From: DATKKG01 sp035543015
GTDB taxonomy: Archaea; Thermoproteota; Nitrososphaeria; Conexivisphaerales; DTJL01
Assembly (NCBI GenBank): GCA_035543015.1
Contig: DATKKG010000035.1
Location: 1 to 60,953 of the forward strand
Direction of reading: 5' to 3'
Length of the DNA stretch: 60,953 nt
The notes beneath the pieces are model-generated. The model worked only from the letters and a program-made list of their open reading frames with translations. It was not told the DNA's origin and searched no databases. Position 1 is the stretch's first letter. Each line of letters begins with the position of its first letter. Below, in pieces: positions 24,465 to 32,429 of the stretch. A program made the translations under genes and the position numbers.

Positions 24465-27400
24465 TTGGTTCACATCAGCAAACTGACCGTCAAGGGGTTC
24501 AAGTCTTTCCCCCAGAAGCAGGTGACGGTCAACCTGGAGCTGGGCCTCAACGTCATCACGGGGCCCAACGGGTCCGGGAAGTCGAACATCATAGATGCGA
24601 TACGCTTCGCCATGGGTGAGAACAGCGCGAAGTCCCTCAGGCAGAACTCGATGACGGGCCTCATCTACGACCCGGGTACGGGCGCAACGGAACTGGCCAG
24701 GGTCTCCGTCACGTTCGAGAACGCCGACAGATCCCTCGCCGTCGACGAGGACCGCGTGACCGTCGTCCGGGAGCTCAAGCCCAACGGGGACAACGCCTAT
24801 TACCTGAACGGGAGGAAGATCGCGAGGAACTCCCTCGTCGAGATGCTAGGTGCGGCCCACATTACGCCGGAAGGGCTGAACGTGATCCCGCAGGGCGCGA
24901 TCGGGAGGCTCGCGGAGCTTCATCCCAACGAAAGGCGTCAGATCATCGAGCAGGCCATCGGACTGAAGCATTTCGACGAGAAGAAGTCGGAGGCACTGGA
25001 CAGGCTGAGGGACGCCGACAACCAACTGGCCGTTTCGTTCGCCAAGCTGGACGAGAGGCGGGGCAGCATCGAACGCCTCGAGCTCGAACGCAACGACGCC
25101 CTCAGGTTCAAGCAGCTGGATTACGAGATCAACAGGCTCCGCAAGGCCATCAGCCAGAGGAGGCTGAGGGAAGTGGACGAGCAGCTGGAGTCTCTGGCGA
25201 ACAGGGCGACGGAGCTGGTCTCTCAGCAGGAGCAGGCCAAGGCGAAGGTCGCCGACCTCGAAGCCAAGCTCAGGGAGATAGAAGGAGAAAGGGACGCCTA
25301 CTACGGCGCCAACGTTTCCGTGCCAAGCCAGGGGCTGATCGACCTGGGTCTGGAGATCGGGAGGATGGACACCCAGATCAGGGAGCTGGAGACGAAGAGG
25401 GCCCAGTACGAGGTCGCGCTCTCCGACACGGACACCTCCTCGCAGCTGGAGGGGATGCTGAGGACGCTCGAGAAGGAGAGGGCTGGTGTGGTGGAGGAGG
25501 CCGCCGGCCTCCAGGGACAGCTTCGCGGACTTGACGAGTCCGCGAGGGCCGAAGCCGAGAGGAAGAAGGAGCTCCTCACTAGGAAGGAGAAGGTGGGCGC
25601 CAGGGCACAGAGGCTGGAGATCAAGGACATCAGGCTCGCCGAGAGGAGGGAGAGGGCCGACATCGCCGTTTCGGATCTAAGGTCAAAGGTGAGGAACCTC
25701 GAAGGGGAGCTGATAGCTGCCACCAGGAACCACGATGAGCTCGCGAAGAAGTACGACGAGGTGAAGTCCATGGTGGACACCATGCGGCAGCAGCTGCAGG
25801 AGCTGGGCGCGGACATCGAGTCCTCCAGGGGCCAGCTGAAGCAGGCCGGGGACAGGGCCGAAGCCGCGGCCAGGCAGAGGGAGAAGCTGGCCGGAGAAGT
25901 CAAGGTCGCCGAAGGCATACTGTCTAGCGCCACTCAGACGATCCTTCGCTACGAGTCCGGCAAGGAGATAGCCGAGAAGTACCTCACGGAGGAGTTCAAC
26001 TCCCAGAAGGTCGAGGAGCTGGCGAAGTCCGGGGTCGTCGAAGGCTACAGGGGGAAGCTGTCGGACAACATCAAGTTCAAAGAGCAGTACTCGTCCGCCG
26101 TCAGGGCGGCCGGGCAGGAGTGGCTCTCCGCCATGATTGTGGACGACATGAACGGGCTCCTCCAGCTGGCGGGGCTGTCCAAGAGGCTGCGGAGCGCCAG
26201 GATCAGGATCCTCCCCGTGTCGGAGCTCAAGAGCGCTCCTTCTCCCCGCATGCCGTATTCCGAGGGGGTTCTAGGCAGGCTCAGCGATTTCGTGCAGCGC
26301 CCCGACGAAGTGTCGCCCGCCATCGAGTTCGTCTTCGGCAGTACCGTGCTGACGAGCACGGCGAAGGCGGCGTACCCGCTGTCGAGGAGGGGCCTGAGGT
26401 GCGTCACCGTGCAGGGAGACCTCTTCGAGGCGGGGGGACGGGCGATGGAGACAGGCCGCGTGAGCGCGCTTACGCTGAAGCAGCTGGGTGTCAGCGACCC
26501 CGAGGAGCTGAAATATGTGGAGGAATCGCTCAAGGCCTTCCGCATCTCTATAGACAGGCAGAAGAAGGGCCTGGACAAGCTGTCCCAGGCTCAGGAAGGC
26601 TACGAGAAGGAGAAGTTCAGGATAGCCCTCAAGCTCGAGAACGCGGAGACCAGACTCAGGACCCTCGTGCCCCTGGTGAAGAGGTACGACAGGCTGGAGA
26701 GATCGTTCAAACGGCGCATCGAAGCCCAGGAGACGGAGATGGAGAGGCTCGCGAAGAGGCTCGTAGTTTGGAGGGCGACCCTTCCCAAGCTGAGGACAAG
26801 GGCGGCCAAGGTGGCCGAGAAGAGGGCGAGGCTCGGGCTGATGGCCCTCCAGACGACCCTTTCGGGCATCGACGGCGAGCTGGCAGACATATCGAGGTCG
26901 GAGGAAGAGTCTTCGCGTTCGATACTGAACGTCAACGCCTCGCTGTCCACCCTCGAGGCTCGCCTGAACGGGGAGCTGAACCCAAGGGTGGAGCAGGTGC
27001 GCCTTTCCCTGGAGAAGGCCAGGGCGGACATAAGGGAGGCCCAGGAGGGGCTCCCGGCCCTGAAGGACGGGATCTCTTCGCTCACCGCGCAGAGGAAGGA
27101 GCTGTCGGAGAAGGAGGCCAAGATCCGAGAGGACAGCGAGCAGGCGCTCCCCAGGCTGAAGGAGATGGAGGCCAAACAGAAGGCCGTGCGTGAAGACGTT
27201 TCCTCCCTGCAGCAGAGGGGCCTTCGGCTGGAGAAGGAGAGGCTGAAGGTTGAGAGCGGGACCCAGTCCCTTCGGACGGAGAAGCAGAACGTGGAGCAGG
27301 CCGTCCGGGAGCTGGGCGTCGAAGAGGAGGTCGAGTACCACATGGAGACCGAGGCACACCTCTCAACGTTCGTCGAGGAGAGGTCGTCGCTGCAGGGGAT

Positions 27401-28001
27401 GGTGAACCTCCTCGCCGACCAGAGCTACAAGGAGGCCTTCACATCCTACAGGGAGGCGTCCAAGCGCAGGAACGAGCTGGAGAAGGACCGGAACGCCATA
27501 GTCAGGTTCATCGAAGAGGTGGAAGCTGAGAAGAAGAACACCTTCATGAGCGCCTACGAGAAGCTGGACAGGGAGCTGAGGGCCATCTTCGCCAAGCTCA
27601 CCGAAGGTTCGGCGTGGATGGAGCTGGAGAACCCCGCCGACCCCTTCTCGGGTGGCGTCTTCCTGATGGCCCAGTTCCCGACCAAGGCGCCAAGGGAGTC
27701 CAGCAGCACCAGCGGGGGAGAGAAGGCGGCCATAGCGGTCTCCTTCCTGCTGGCCTTCCAGTCGGCGTACCCGTCCCCCTTCTACCTCCTGGACGAAATC
27801 GACGCCCCTCTCGACGCCGTCAACGCGGAGAGGCTGGGCAAGCTGCTCTCCGACTGGTCGTCCGCCTCGCAGATAGTCACAGTGACCCTCAAGGAGGCGG
27901 TCGTAAGCCAGGCCACGAACAAGATAGGCGTCTACGGAGTGAACGGGGCGAGCAACGTGGTCCGCTACAAGTCCAACGAGGAGGTGGTGGTCAACGTCTG
28001 A
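24465..28001 (+). CDS. smc: SMC chromosome segregation ATPase
   Basis: The 1178-residue protein starts MVHISKLTVKGFKSF. Walker A is GPNGSGKSN at residues 33-41. Long coiled coils flank a hinge (about 490-650: YRGKLSDNIKF...GRAMETGRVSALTLK). Signature SGGEKAAIAVSFLLA and Walker B PFYLLDEIDAPLDAVN lie near the end. It forms the condensin ring that organises and segregates the chromosome. TTG 24465 is chosen because the TATA box at 24419 predicts initiation near 24449 and the conserved N-terminus starts here; the upstream ATG-like extension to 24405 lies inside the promoter. scpA and scpB follow directly. Confidence 0.97.
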   Translation: MVHISKLTVKGFKSFPQKQVTVNLELGLNVITGPNGSGKSNIIDAIRFAMGENSAKSLRQNSMTGLIYDPGTGATELARVSVTFENADRSLAVDEDRVTVVRELKPNGDNAYYLNGRKIARNSLVEMLGAAHITPEGLNVIPQGAIGRLAELHPNERRQIIEQAIGLKHFDEKKSEALDRLRDADNQLAVSFAKLDERRGSIERLELERNDALRFKQLDYEINRLRKAISQRRLREVDEQLESLANRATELVSQQEQAKAKVADLEAKLREIEGERDAYYGANVSVPSQGLIDLGLEIGRMDTQIRELETKRAQYEVALSDTDTSSQLEGMLRTLEKERAGVVEEAAGLQGQLRGLDESARAEAERKKELLTRKEKVGARAQRLEIKDIRLAERRERADIAVSDLRSKVRNLEGELIAATRNHDELAKKYDEVKSMVDTMRQQLQELGADIESSRGQLKQAGDRAEAAARQREKLAGEVKVAEGILSSATQTILRYESGKEIAEKYLTEEFNSQKVEELAKSGVVEGYRGKLSDNIKFKEQYSSAVRAAGQEWLSAMIVDDMNGLLQLAGLSKRLRSARIRILPVSELKSAPSPRMPYSEGVLGRLSDFVQRPDEVSPAIEFVFGSTVLTSTAKAAYPLSRRGLRCVTVQGDLFEAGGRAMETGRVSALTLKQLGVSDPEELKYVEESLKAFRISIDRQKKGLDKLSQAQEGYEKEKFRIALKLENAETRLRTLVPLVKRYDRLERSFKRRIEAQETEMERLAKRLVVWRATLPKLRTRAAKVAEKRARLGLMALQTTLSGIDGELADISRSEEESSRSILNVNASLSTLEARLNGELNPRVEQVRLSLEKARADIREAQEGLPALKDGISSLTAQRKELSEKEAKIREDSEQALPRLKEMEAKQKAVREDVSSLQQRGLRLEKERLKVESGTQSLRTEKQNVEQAVRELGVEEEVEYHMETEAHLSTFVEERSSLQGMVNLLADQSYKEAFTSYREASKRRNELEKDRNAIVRFIEEVEAEKKNTFMSAYEKLDRELRAIFAKLTEGSAWMELENPADPFSGGVFLMAQFPTKAPRESSSTSGGEKAAIAVSFLLAFQSAYPSPFYLLDEIDAPLDAVNAERLGKLLSDWSSASQIVTVTLKEAVVSQATNKIGVYGVNGASNVVRYKSNEEVVVNV

Positions 28002-28653
28002 GCAGGGGACCCCGACCGACAGGATAAGGCTCCTGCTCAACCCGGAGCTGGCCACGAGGCAGAGGCCCTGGGACATTTCGATCGAGCTGCTCCTGGAGGA
28101 GTTCATACGGTACCTGCGGAAGCAGCCGATCCTGGACATGAGGCTGGGAGGCCTCGCCCTCCTGACCTCTTCGATGATCTACAAGCTGAAGGTCGAGCGC
28201 CTGTTCTACGACGAGAGGCGGACGTACAGGAAGAAGCCGTCGGACCTGCAGGAGCCCGCCGAGGCGCTGGCCATGCCGTTCAGGCTCCAGACGCCGGTCA
28301 GCGACCTCGACGATCTGGTGGCCGCGCTCGAATCCCTGCTGAAGGAGATCTCGAAGAGGCCCTCCGGGCAACTCGAGGAAGGGGTCTTCCAGCCGGGGCT
28401 GGAGGACCGGGCCGTCGAGCAGGACACCGTGGGAATGATGCTGAGGAACTATTCGGACCAGCTTCTCGCGGGCCTCAGCGTGAAGGAGCCGACGGCCTTC
28501 GGCGACCTTACGAAGGGGATGAAGCCCATTGAGGTGGCCAGGGTGTTCATAGTCCTCCTGTTCCTGGCGCATGGAGGAAGGGTGATCCTCGTGCAGGAGG
28601 AGGGGGCGGAGGACTTCAGCATCATGGGGGTAGGCGACGCGGTTGCCAGATGA
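27994..28653 (+). CDS. scpA: ScpA kleisin subunit of the SMC complex, apparent ACG start
   Basis: The kleisin bridges the SMC heads. The conserved N-terminal helix region (PWDISIELLLEEFIRYL, then DMRLGGLALLTSSMIYKLKV) lies upstream of the first ATG at 28138, so translation must begin earlier. The frame opens at 27943 and has no ATG, GTG or TTG before 28138. An ACG at 27994 begins a natural-looking start (SEQGTPTDRIRLLLNPEL) and is preceded by AGGAGGTGG at 27979-27987, a near-perfect ribosome binding site at ideal spacing. The gene overlaps the smc stop by 8 bp. The C-terminal winged helix (TKGMKPIEVARVFIVLLFLA) is present. Confidence 0.75.
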   Translation, partial: TSEQGTPTDRIRLLLNPELATRQRPWDISIELLLEEFIRYLRKQPILDMRLGGLALLTSSMIYKLKVERLFYDERRTYRKKPSDLQEPAEALAMPFRLQTPVSDLDDLVAALESLLKEISKRPSGQLEEGVFQPGLEDRAVEQDTVGMMLRNYSDQLLAGLSVKEPTAFGDLTKGMKPIEVARVFIVLLFLAHGGRVILVQEEGAEDFSIMGVGDAVAR

Positions 28654-29173
28654 GCAGGTCGACGCCCTCATCGAAGCCGCGCTCTATTCTGCAGGGAAGC
28701 CTTTGACGGTGGAGGAGCTCTGCAAGGCGGCCGGCACGACATCGAGGAGGAAGGCGCTGGAGTCGGTGAGGAGGCTGTCGGCGAAGGTGGCGGCCAACTT
28801 CGGGGCCATCGAGGTGACCCAGGCCGGGGAGGGAAGGTACGTGCTCCAGCTCAAGAGGGAGTTCAACCCGGTGGCCAAGAAGTTCGCGACCCAGCATCTC
28901 CTCAGCCGTTCGGTGCTGAAGACCCTGACCATGATAGCCTACTTCCAGCCCGTGAGCGGCAGCAAGCTGTCATCGAGGAAGGGCTCCCAGGTCTACGCTC
29001 ACCTGAAGATCCTCGAATCCATGGGCTTCATCGCGTCCACCCTCGAAGGGAAGAACCACATCTACCGCACCACGCCGTTCTTCGCGGAGTACTTCAGCCT
29101 CCCTTCCGACCCCGCGGCCATGAAGAGGAAGCTCGAGAACCTCTTCGAGACGCCCACATCCGGCAAGCCTTAA
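28643..29173 (+). CDS. scpB: ScpB winged-helix subunit of the SMC complex
   Basis: The 176-residue protein has two winged helices: PDEQVDALIEAALYSAGKPL with TVEELCKAAG, and SRSVLKTLTMIAYFQPVSGS with SSRKGSQVYAHLKILESMGF. It binds the ScpA linker in the SMC-ScpAB complex. TTG 28643 overlaps the scpA end by 11 bp, in keeping with translational coupling. Length is normal. Confidence 0.9.
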   Translation: MPDEQVDALIEAALYSAGKPLTVEELCKAAGTTSRRKALESVRRLSAKVAANFGAIEVTQAGEGRYVLQLKREFNPVAKKFATQHLLSRSVLKTLTMIAYFQPVSGSKLSSRKGSQVYAHLKILESMGFIASTLEGKNHIYRTTPFFAEYFSLPSDPAAMKRKLENLFETPTSGKP

Positions 29174-29219
29174 ATGTGCGACGAATGACCCCTAGGAACC
29201 TGAAAGGGAATAGCGCAGC

Positions 29220-29606
29220 TTGAAGAAGCCAATGGAGAACCTGCGGAAGAGGAAGATGACAGGCGGCCGTCGCGTTCCCTCCAGAGGTAGGAGGGAATAC
29301 GAGAAGGACGGATATTCTATCGAGACGGTCCTGGGTTCCAAGAAGCTCGACTTCAGGAGGGTGAGGGGAGGCACCATCAAAGTCTCCGCGGTCAAGATGG
29401 ACGTCGCCAACGTCGTCGATCCCGCCAGCCACACCACCAAGAAGGTCAAGATATCGAGGGTCGTAGGCAACGCCGCCAACAGGGACTACGAAAGGCGAGG
29501 CGTCATGACCAAGGGCGCCTTGATAGAGACGGAGGCGGGACGTGCCAGGGTGACGTCCAGGCCGTCGCAGGACGGAGTCGTCAACGCCGTGCTGCTTCAA
29601 AAGTAG
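29220..29606 (+). CDS. rps8e: Ribosomal protein eS8
   Basis: The 128-residue protein has the eS8 start (RKMTGGRRVPSRGRREYEKD) and core strands (ETVLGSKKLDFRRVRGGTIK, RVVGNAANRDYERRGVMTKG). It is part of the small subunit. The start may be TTG 29220 or ATG 29232. It heads a run that includes SRP19, Gar1 and TFB. Confidence 0.95.
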   Translation: MKKPMENLRKRKMTGGRRVPSRGRREYEKDGYSIETVLGSKKLDFRRVRGGTIKVSAVKMDVANVVDPASHTTKKVKISRVVGNAANRDYERRGVMTKGALIETEAGRARVTSRPSQDGVVNAVLLQK

Positions 29607-29636
29607 ATATAGAGCGCTCCCCCAGATGGGCAGCGA

Positions 29637-29930
29637 ATGAAGGACTACGGGAAGCAGGTCTTCTGGCTTGACTACTTCGACTCAGCCTTGAGCAGGGAGG
29701 AAGGCCGCAGAGTGAGCCTGCCTCTCGCCACCAGGGGGCCAACCGTGGACGAGCTCGCCCAGGCGGCGAGGAGGCTTGGATACGAGCCCCACGTGGAGAA
29801 GGCCCGCCATCCGGCCAGGCCGACCAAGCCTTCCGGATACATACAGATCGCAAAGAAGGCCGGGAAGAAGGTGACGCTGCTCGCCCTCGCGAAGTCGCTG
29901 GCGGAGGGCAGGGCACAGCAGAGGAAGTAG
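29637..29930 (+). CDS. srp19: Signal recognition particle 19 kDa subunit
   Basis: The 97-residue protein begins KDYGKQVFWLDYFDSALSRE (the conserved W-x-DYF), with EGRRVSLPLA and GPTVDELAQAARRLGYEP in the middle and a basic tail typical of archaeal SRP19. It binds the 7S RNA and helps SRP54 assemble. It lies 30 bp after eS8 and is probably co-transcribed. Confidence 0.95.
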   Translation: MKDYGKQVFWLDYFDSALSREEGRRVSLPLATRGPTVDELAQAARRLGYEPHVEKARHPARPTKPSGYIQIAKKAGKKVTLLALAKSLAEGRAQQRK

Positions 29931-29979
29931 GGCCGACTGAGAGCAAGCTTAATACTATGTGAACTCGCACCCTACTCGT

Positions 29980-30204
29980 TTGCAGGAGATCGGGACCATA
30001 GTTCGCCGGGCTCGCAGCGGGATGGTGATAGTCAAGCTGTCCCGAGAGCCTCGCGAAGGACAGGTCCTGTTCGATTCTAGGGGCCGCTCGGTGGGCAGGG
30101 TGACGGAGGTCTTCGGCCCTGTCAAGGGTGCCTACGCGTCCCTTTCTCCGCACACCGACAGGCTCGAAGGTCTCGTGGGGGAGAAGGTGTACTCCAGGAA
30201 TTGA
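29980..30204 (+). CDS. gar1: Gar1, H/ACA RNP pseudouridylation subunit
   Basis: The 74-residue beta barrel (EIGTIVRRARSGMVIVKLSR, GQVLFDSRGRSVGRVTEVFG, GAYASLSPH) matches archaeal Gar1, which binds Cbf5 and speeds release of pseudouridylated RNA. TTG 29980 is chosen because the TATA-like CTTAATAC at about 29948 predicts a leaderless start there; GTG 29959 would overlap the promoter. Its stop overlaps the TFB start (TTGA). Confidence 0.9.
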   Translation: MQEIGTIVRRARSGMVIVKLSREPREGQVLFDSRGRSVGRVTEVFGPVKGAYASLSPHTDRLEGLVGEKVYSRN

Positions 30205-31382
30205 AGTCGAGGTTTGAGAAGGACGAGACCCAGCCTTCGAAGTGTCCCCAGTGCAACTCCCCGCTGATAGGCGACAGGGCGGCGGGAGAGGTGGTCTGTC
30301 CCACCTGCGGCTACGTCCTGCTCGACGAAGTCGAGTTCGAGGGGCCGGAGTGGAAGGCGGTGGACCCGGAGGACAAGCTGAAGAAGAGCCGGGTTGGGGC
30401 TCCGCTCACCTACACCCTCCATGACTTCGGCCTGACCACGACGATAGACGGCAGCGGGGTCGATTCCCACGGCAACAGGATCACCGGGGACGAGAGGGCC
30501 AAGCTGGAGAGGATGAAGACATGGCAGTTCAGGCTCAGGACCATCGACAGCAAGGAACGGAGCATGTCCAACGTGCTCCAGAAGATCCATGAGATCTCGG
30601 CCGGGCTCAACCTCCCCCCGAACGTGTCCGAGACTGCCGCCTACGTCTTCAGGCAGTACTCCAAGCCCAACTTCTGCCGCACCTGCAAGGAGGAAGTGGA
30701 GGCCTCCGAGTCTCCCACCTGTCTCGTGTGCGGCATCCCGATAGTCAAGAAGTGCCCCCAGTGTGGCGTCAGGGGAGCCGGCGACGAAAGGTTCTGCCGC
30801 TACTGCAGCACCTCGCTGAAGAGCAGCTGCGTCAAGTGCGGCAAGGAGTACCCCACGGAGCCGTTCTGCCCCAAGTGCGGCACGCCCCTTCACAGCAGGT
30901 CCAGGGGGAAGCAGGTGGCGGGCGTGGCCTCGGCCGCCATCTACCTCGCCTGCAGGAAGTGCGAGGTCAACAGGTCCCTTTCGGAGGTGGCCGAGAAGTC
31001 CTACCTCGACAAGAAGGTGGTGGCGAAGTATTACCGCCAGATGGTCAAGGACATGGAGATGAGCAGCGTGCCCATGGCCTCAATCCAGAAGCACATCTCG
31101 AAGCTGTTCAACAACCTCAACGGGAGGTCGAAGATGCCTGAGAAGGTAGAAAGGCTGGCCATCAACATCGCGACCAAGGCCTCCGGCGCCTCGATGAGCA
31201 GCGGAAGGTCGCCGGCCGGGCTGGCGGCGGCGTTCCTCTATGTGTCGGCGAACCTCCTGAACGAGCACCTTCCCCAGAGGGACGTGGCCGAGGCTGCCGG
31301 GATCACCGAGGTGACGATAAGGAAGAGATGCAAGGAGCTCTTCGAGAACTACAACGTCTCCGTGAAGGTGCATGCGGCCTAG
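30201..31382 (+). CDS. tfb: TFB with three tandem zinc ribbons inserted in cyclin repeat 1
   Basis: Transcription factor B recruits RNA polymerase to TATA-bound TBP. The N-terminal zinc ribbon uses C15, C18, C33 and C36, followed by the B-reader region (GPEWKAVDPEDKLKKSR...). Cyclin repeat 1 starts at about 120 (SMSNVLQKIHEISAGLNLPP, NVSETAAYVFRQYSK) but is broken at about 155-235 by CxxC pairs at 159/162, 174/177, 185/188, 199/202, 210/213 and 223/226. It resumes with RGKQVAGVASAAIYLACRKC, and repeat 2 with a recognition helix (DVAEAAGITEVTIRKRCKEL) is intact. TTG 30201 overlaps gar1. Normal TFB is about 300 residues; this is 393. Confidence 0.93.
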   Translation: MKSRFEKDETQPSKCPQCNSPLIGDRAAGEVVCPTCGYVLLDEVEFEGPEWKAVDPEDKLKKSRVGAPLTYTLHDFGLTTTIDGSGVDSHGNRITGDERAKLERMKTWQFRLRTIDSKERSMSNVLQKIHEISAGLNLPPNVSETAAYVFRQYSKPNFCRTCKEEVEASESPTCLVCGIPIVKKCPQCGVRGAGDERFCRYCSTSLKSSCVKCGKEYPTEPFCPKCGTPLHSRSRGKQVAGVASAAIYLACRKCEVNRSLSEVAEKSYLDKKVVAKYYRQMVKDMEMSSVPMASIQKHISKLFNNLNGRSKMPEKVERLAINIATKASGASMSSGRSPAGLAAAFLYVSANLLNEHLPQRDVAEAAGITEVTIRKRCKELFENYNVSVKVHAA

Positions 31383-31468
31383 GTTAACCGCTAAGGGTCT
31401 ATTCAGAAAGAGCTTTTAGGGACGGAATCCCTAAATTCACTTCGTTACGGTTATCGGGGAACCTGACA

Positions 31469-31852
31469 TTGCAAGAAGCAGATGAAGACCTTATCAGCAA
31501 AGTCTACCGGCTCGTGATCGAGAACGGCGAGTCGGGGATACTCCAGAGCGAGCTCTGGAAGGTCCTTGGGCTGACGAGCAGGGACGGTTCTCGCATTGCG
31601 TCGAGGCTCGAGAAGAGGAAGCTCATCAAGAGGGAGAAGGTGCTGGAGAGGGGAAGATGGACCTATAAGCTCCTGCCGTTGGTCATCCCCATAGACACCG
31701 GCAGCATTGAAGACGCCCCGTGCATCAGGTGTCCTGACGAGGAGAGGTGTTTCGTCGATGGTGAGGTGAGCCCGTTGACGTGCCTCAAGATAGAGAACTG
31801 GTTCAACCTCGAGTACCAGGTGAGACACGGCGATGCGGCCGCAGCAAGCTAA
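31469..31852 (+). CDS. TFE-beta-like (Rpc34/RPC39-related) transcription factor
   Basis: The 127-residue protein has a winged helix (about 8-70: LISKVYRLVIENGESGILQS, LTSRDGSRIASRLEKRKLIK) and a C-terminal Cys cluster C85-x2-C88-x5-C94-x10-C105 (APCIRCPDEERC..., PLTC). That layout matches archaeal TFE-beta, where the cysteines hold a 4Fe-4S cluster and the factor stabilises the open complex with TFE-alpha. The neighbour TFB supports this. The TTG 31469 start lies behind a TATA-like CCCTAAATTC at about 31429. Confidence 0.75.
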   Translation: MQEADEDLISKVYRLVIENGESGILQSELWKVLGLTSRDGSRIASRLEKRKLIKREKVLERGRWTYKLLPLVIPIDTGSIEDAPCIRCPDEERCFVDGEVSPLTCLKIENWFNLEYQVRHGDAAAAS

Positions 31853-32429
31853 GCGGGACCTCTACAGGCGCAAGGCCCTGAGGGAGGGCTACCGCAGCAG
31901 GGCGGCGTACAAGCTCATGCAGCTAGATGACAAGTTCGGGCTGATCCACGAGGGAGATACGGTCCTGGACGTGGGCTGCGCGCCCGGCGGATGGCTGCAG
32001 GTGGAATCCGAGAGGGTCGGCCCGCAGGGAAGGGTCGTGGGGGTCGACCTCAATCCGGTGGAGCCTCCGTCCGGGAACGTCGAGACCGTCGTCCTCGACA
32101 TCACGAGCCCGGCTGCGCCGGGCGAACTGAAGTCCAAGCTGCCGGAGGGCGCCGACGCAGTCTTCTCGGACCTCTCCCCGACCATGATGGGGGTCTGGGA
32201 GGTGGATAGCGGCAAGCAGATCGATATGACGAGGGCGGCCTTCGAGATCGCCTGCAGCGTCCTGAAGAAGGGCAAGGGGGCGGCGTTCAAGATCTTCGAA
32301 GGCGAGTTCACCGACGAATTCGTAAGGTATGCGAAACCCAGGTTCCAGAGGACGGACCTGGCTAAGCCCGAGGCCAGCAGGAAGCAGAGCAGCGAGCTCT
32401 ACTTCGTCGGCCTGGGTTTCGAGGGCTGA
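31833..32429 (+). CDS. rlmE: RlmE/FtsJ 2'-O-methyltransferase (rRNA)
   Basis: The SAM-dependent enzyme probably methylates a 23S rRNA ribose. The SAM motif is VLDVGCAPGGWLQV, and the K-D-K-E tetrad is K27 (YKLMQ), the Asp in SDLSPTMMG, the Lys in AAFKIFEG, and the Glu in SSELYFVGLGF. The 198-residue length is that of RlmE-type enzymes. It overlaps the TFE-beta-like gene by 20 bp. Confidence 0.92.
   Translation: MRPQQAKRDLYRRKALREGYRSRAAYKLMQLDDKFGLIHEGDTVLDVGCAPGGWLQVESERVGPQGRVVGVDLNPVEPPSGNVETVVLDITSPAAPGELKSKLPEGADAVFSDLSPTMMGVWEVDSGKQIDMTRAAFEIACSVLKKGKGAAFKIFEGEFTDEFVRYAKPRFQRTDLAKPEASRKQSSELYFVGLGFEG

Noticed and set aside
26120..27193. Long alternate-frame ORFs inside smc (both strands)
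   Set aside because: GC-rich codon usage creates open shadow frames; the smc frame has intact Walker, signature and coiled-coil features.
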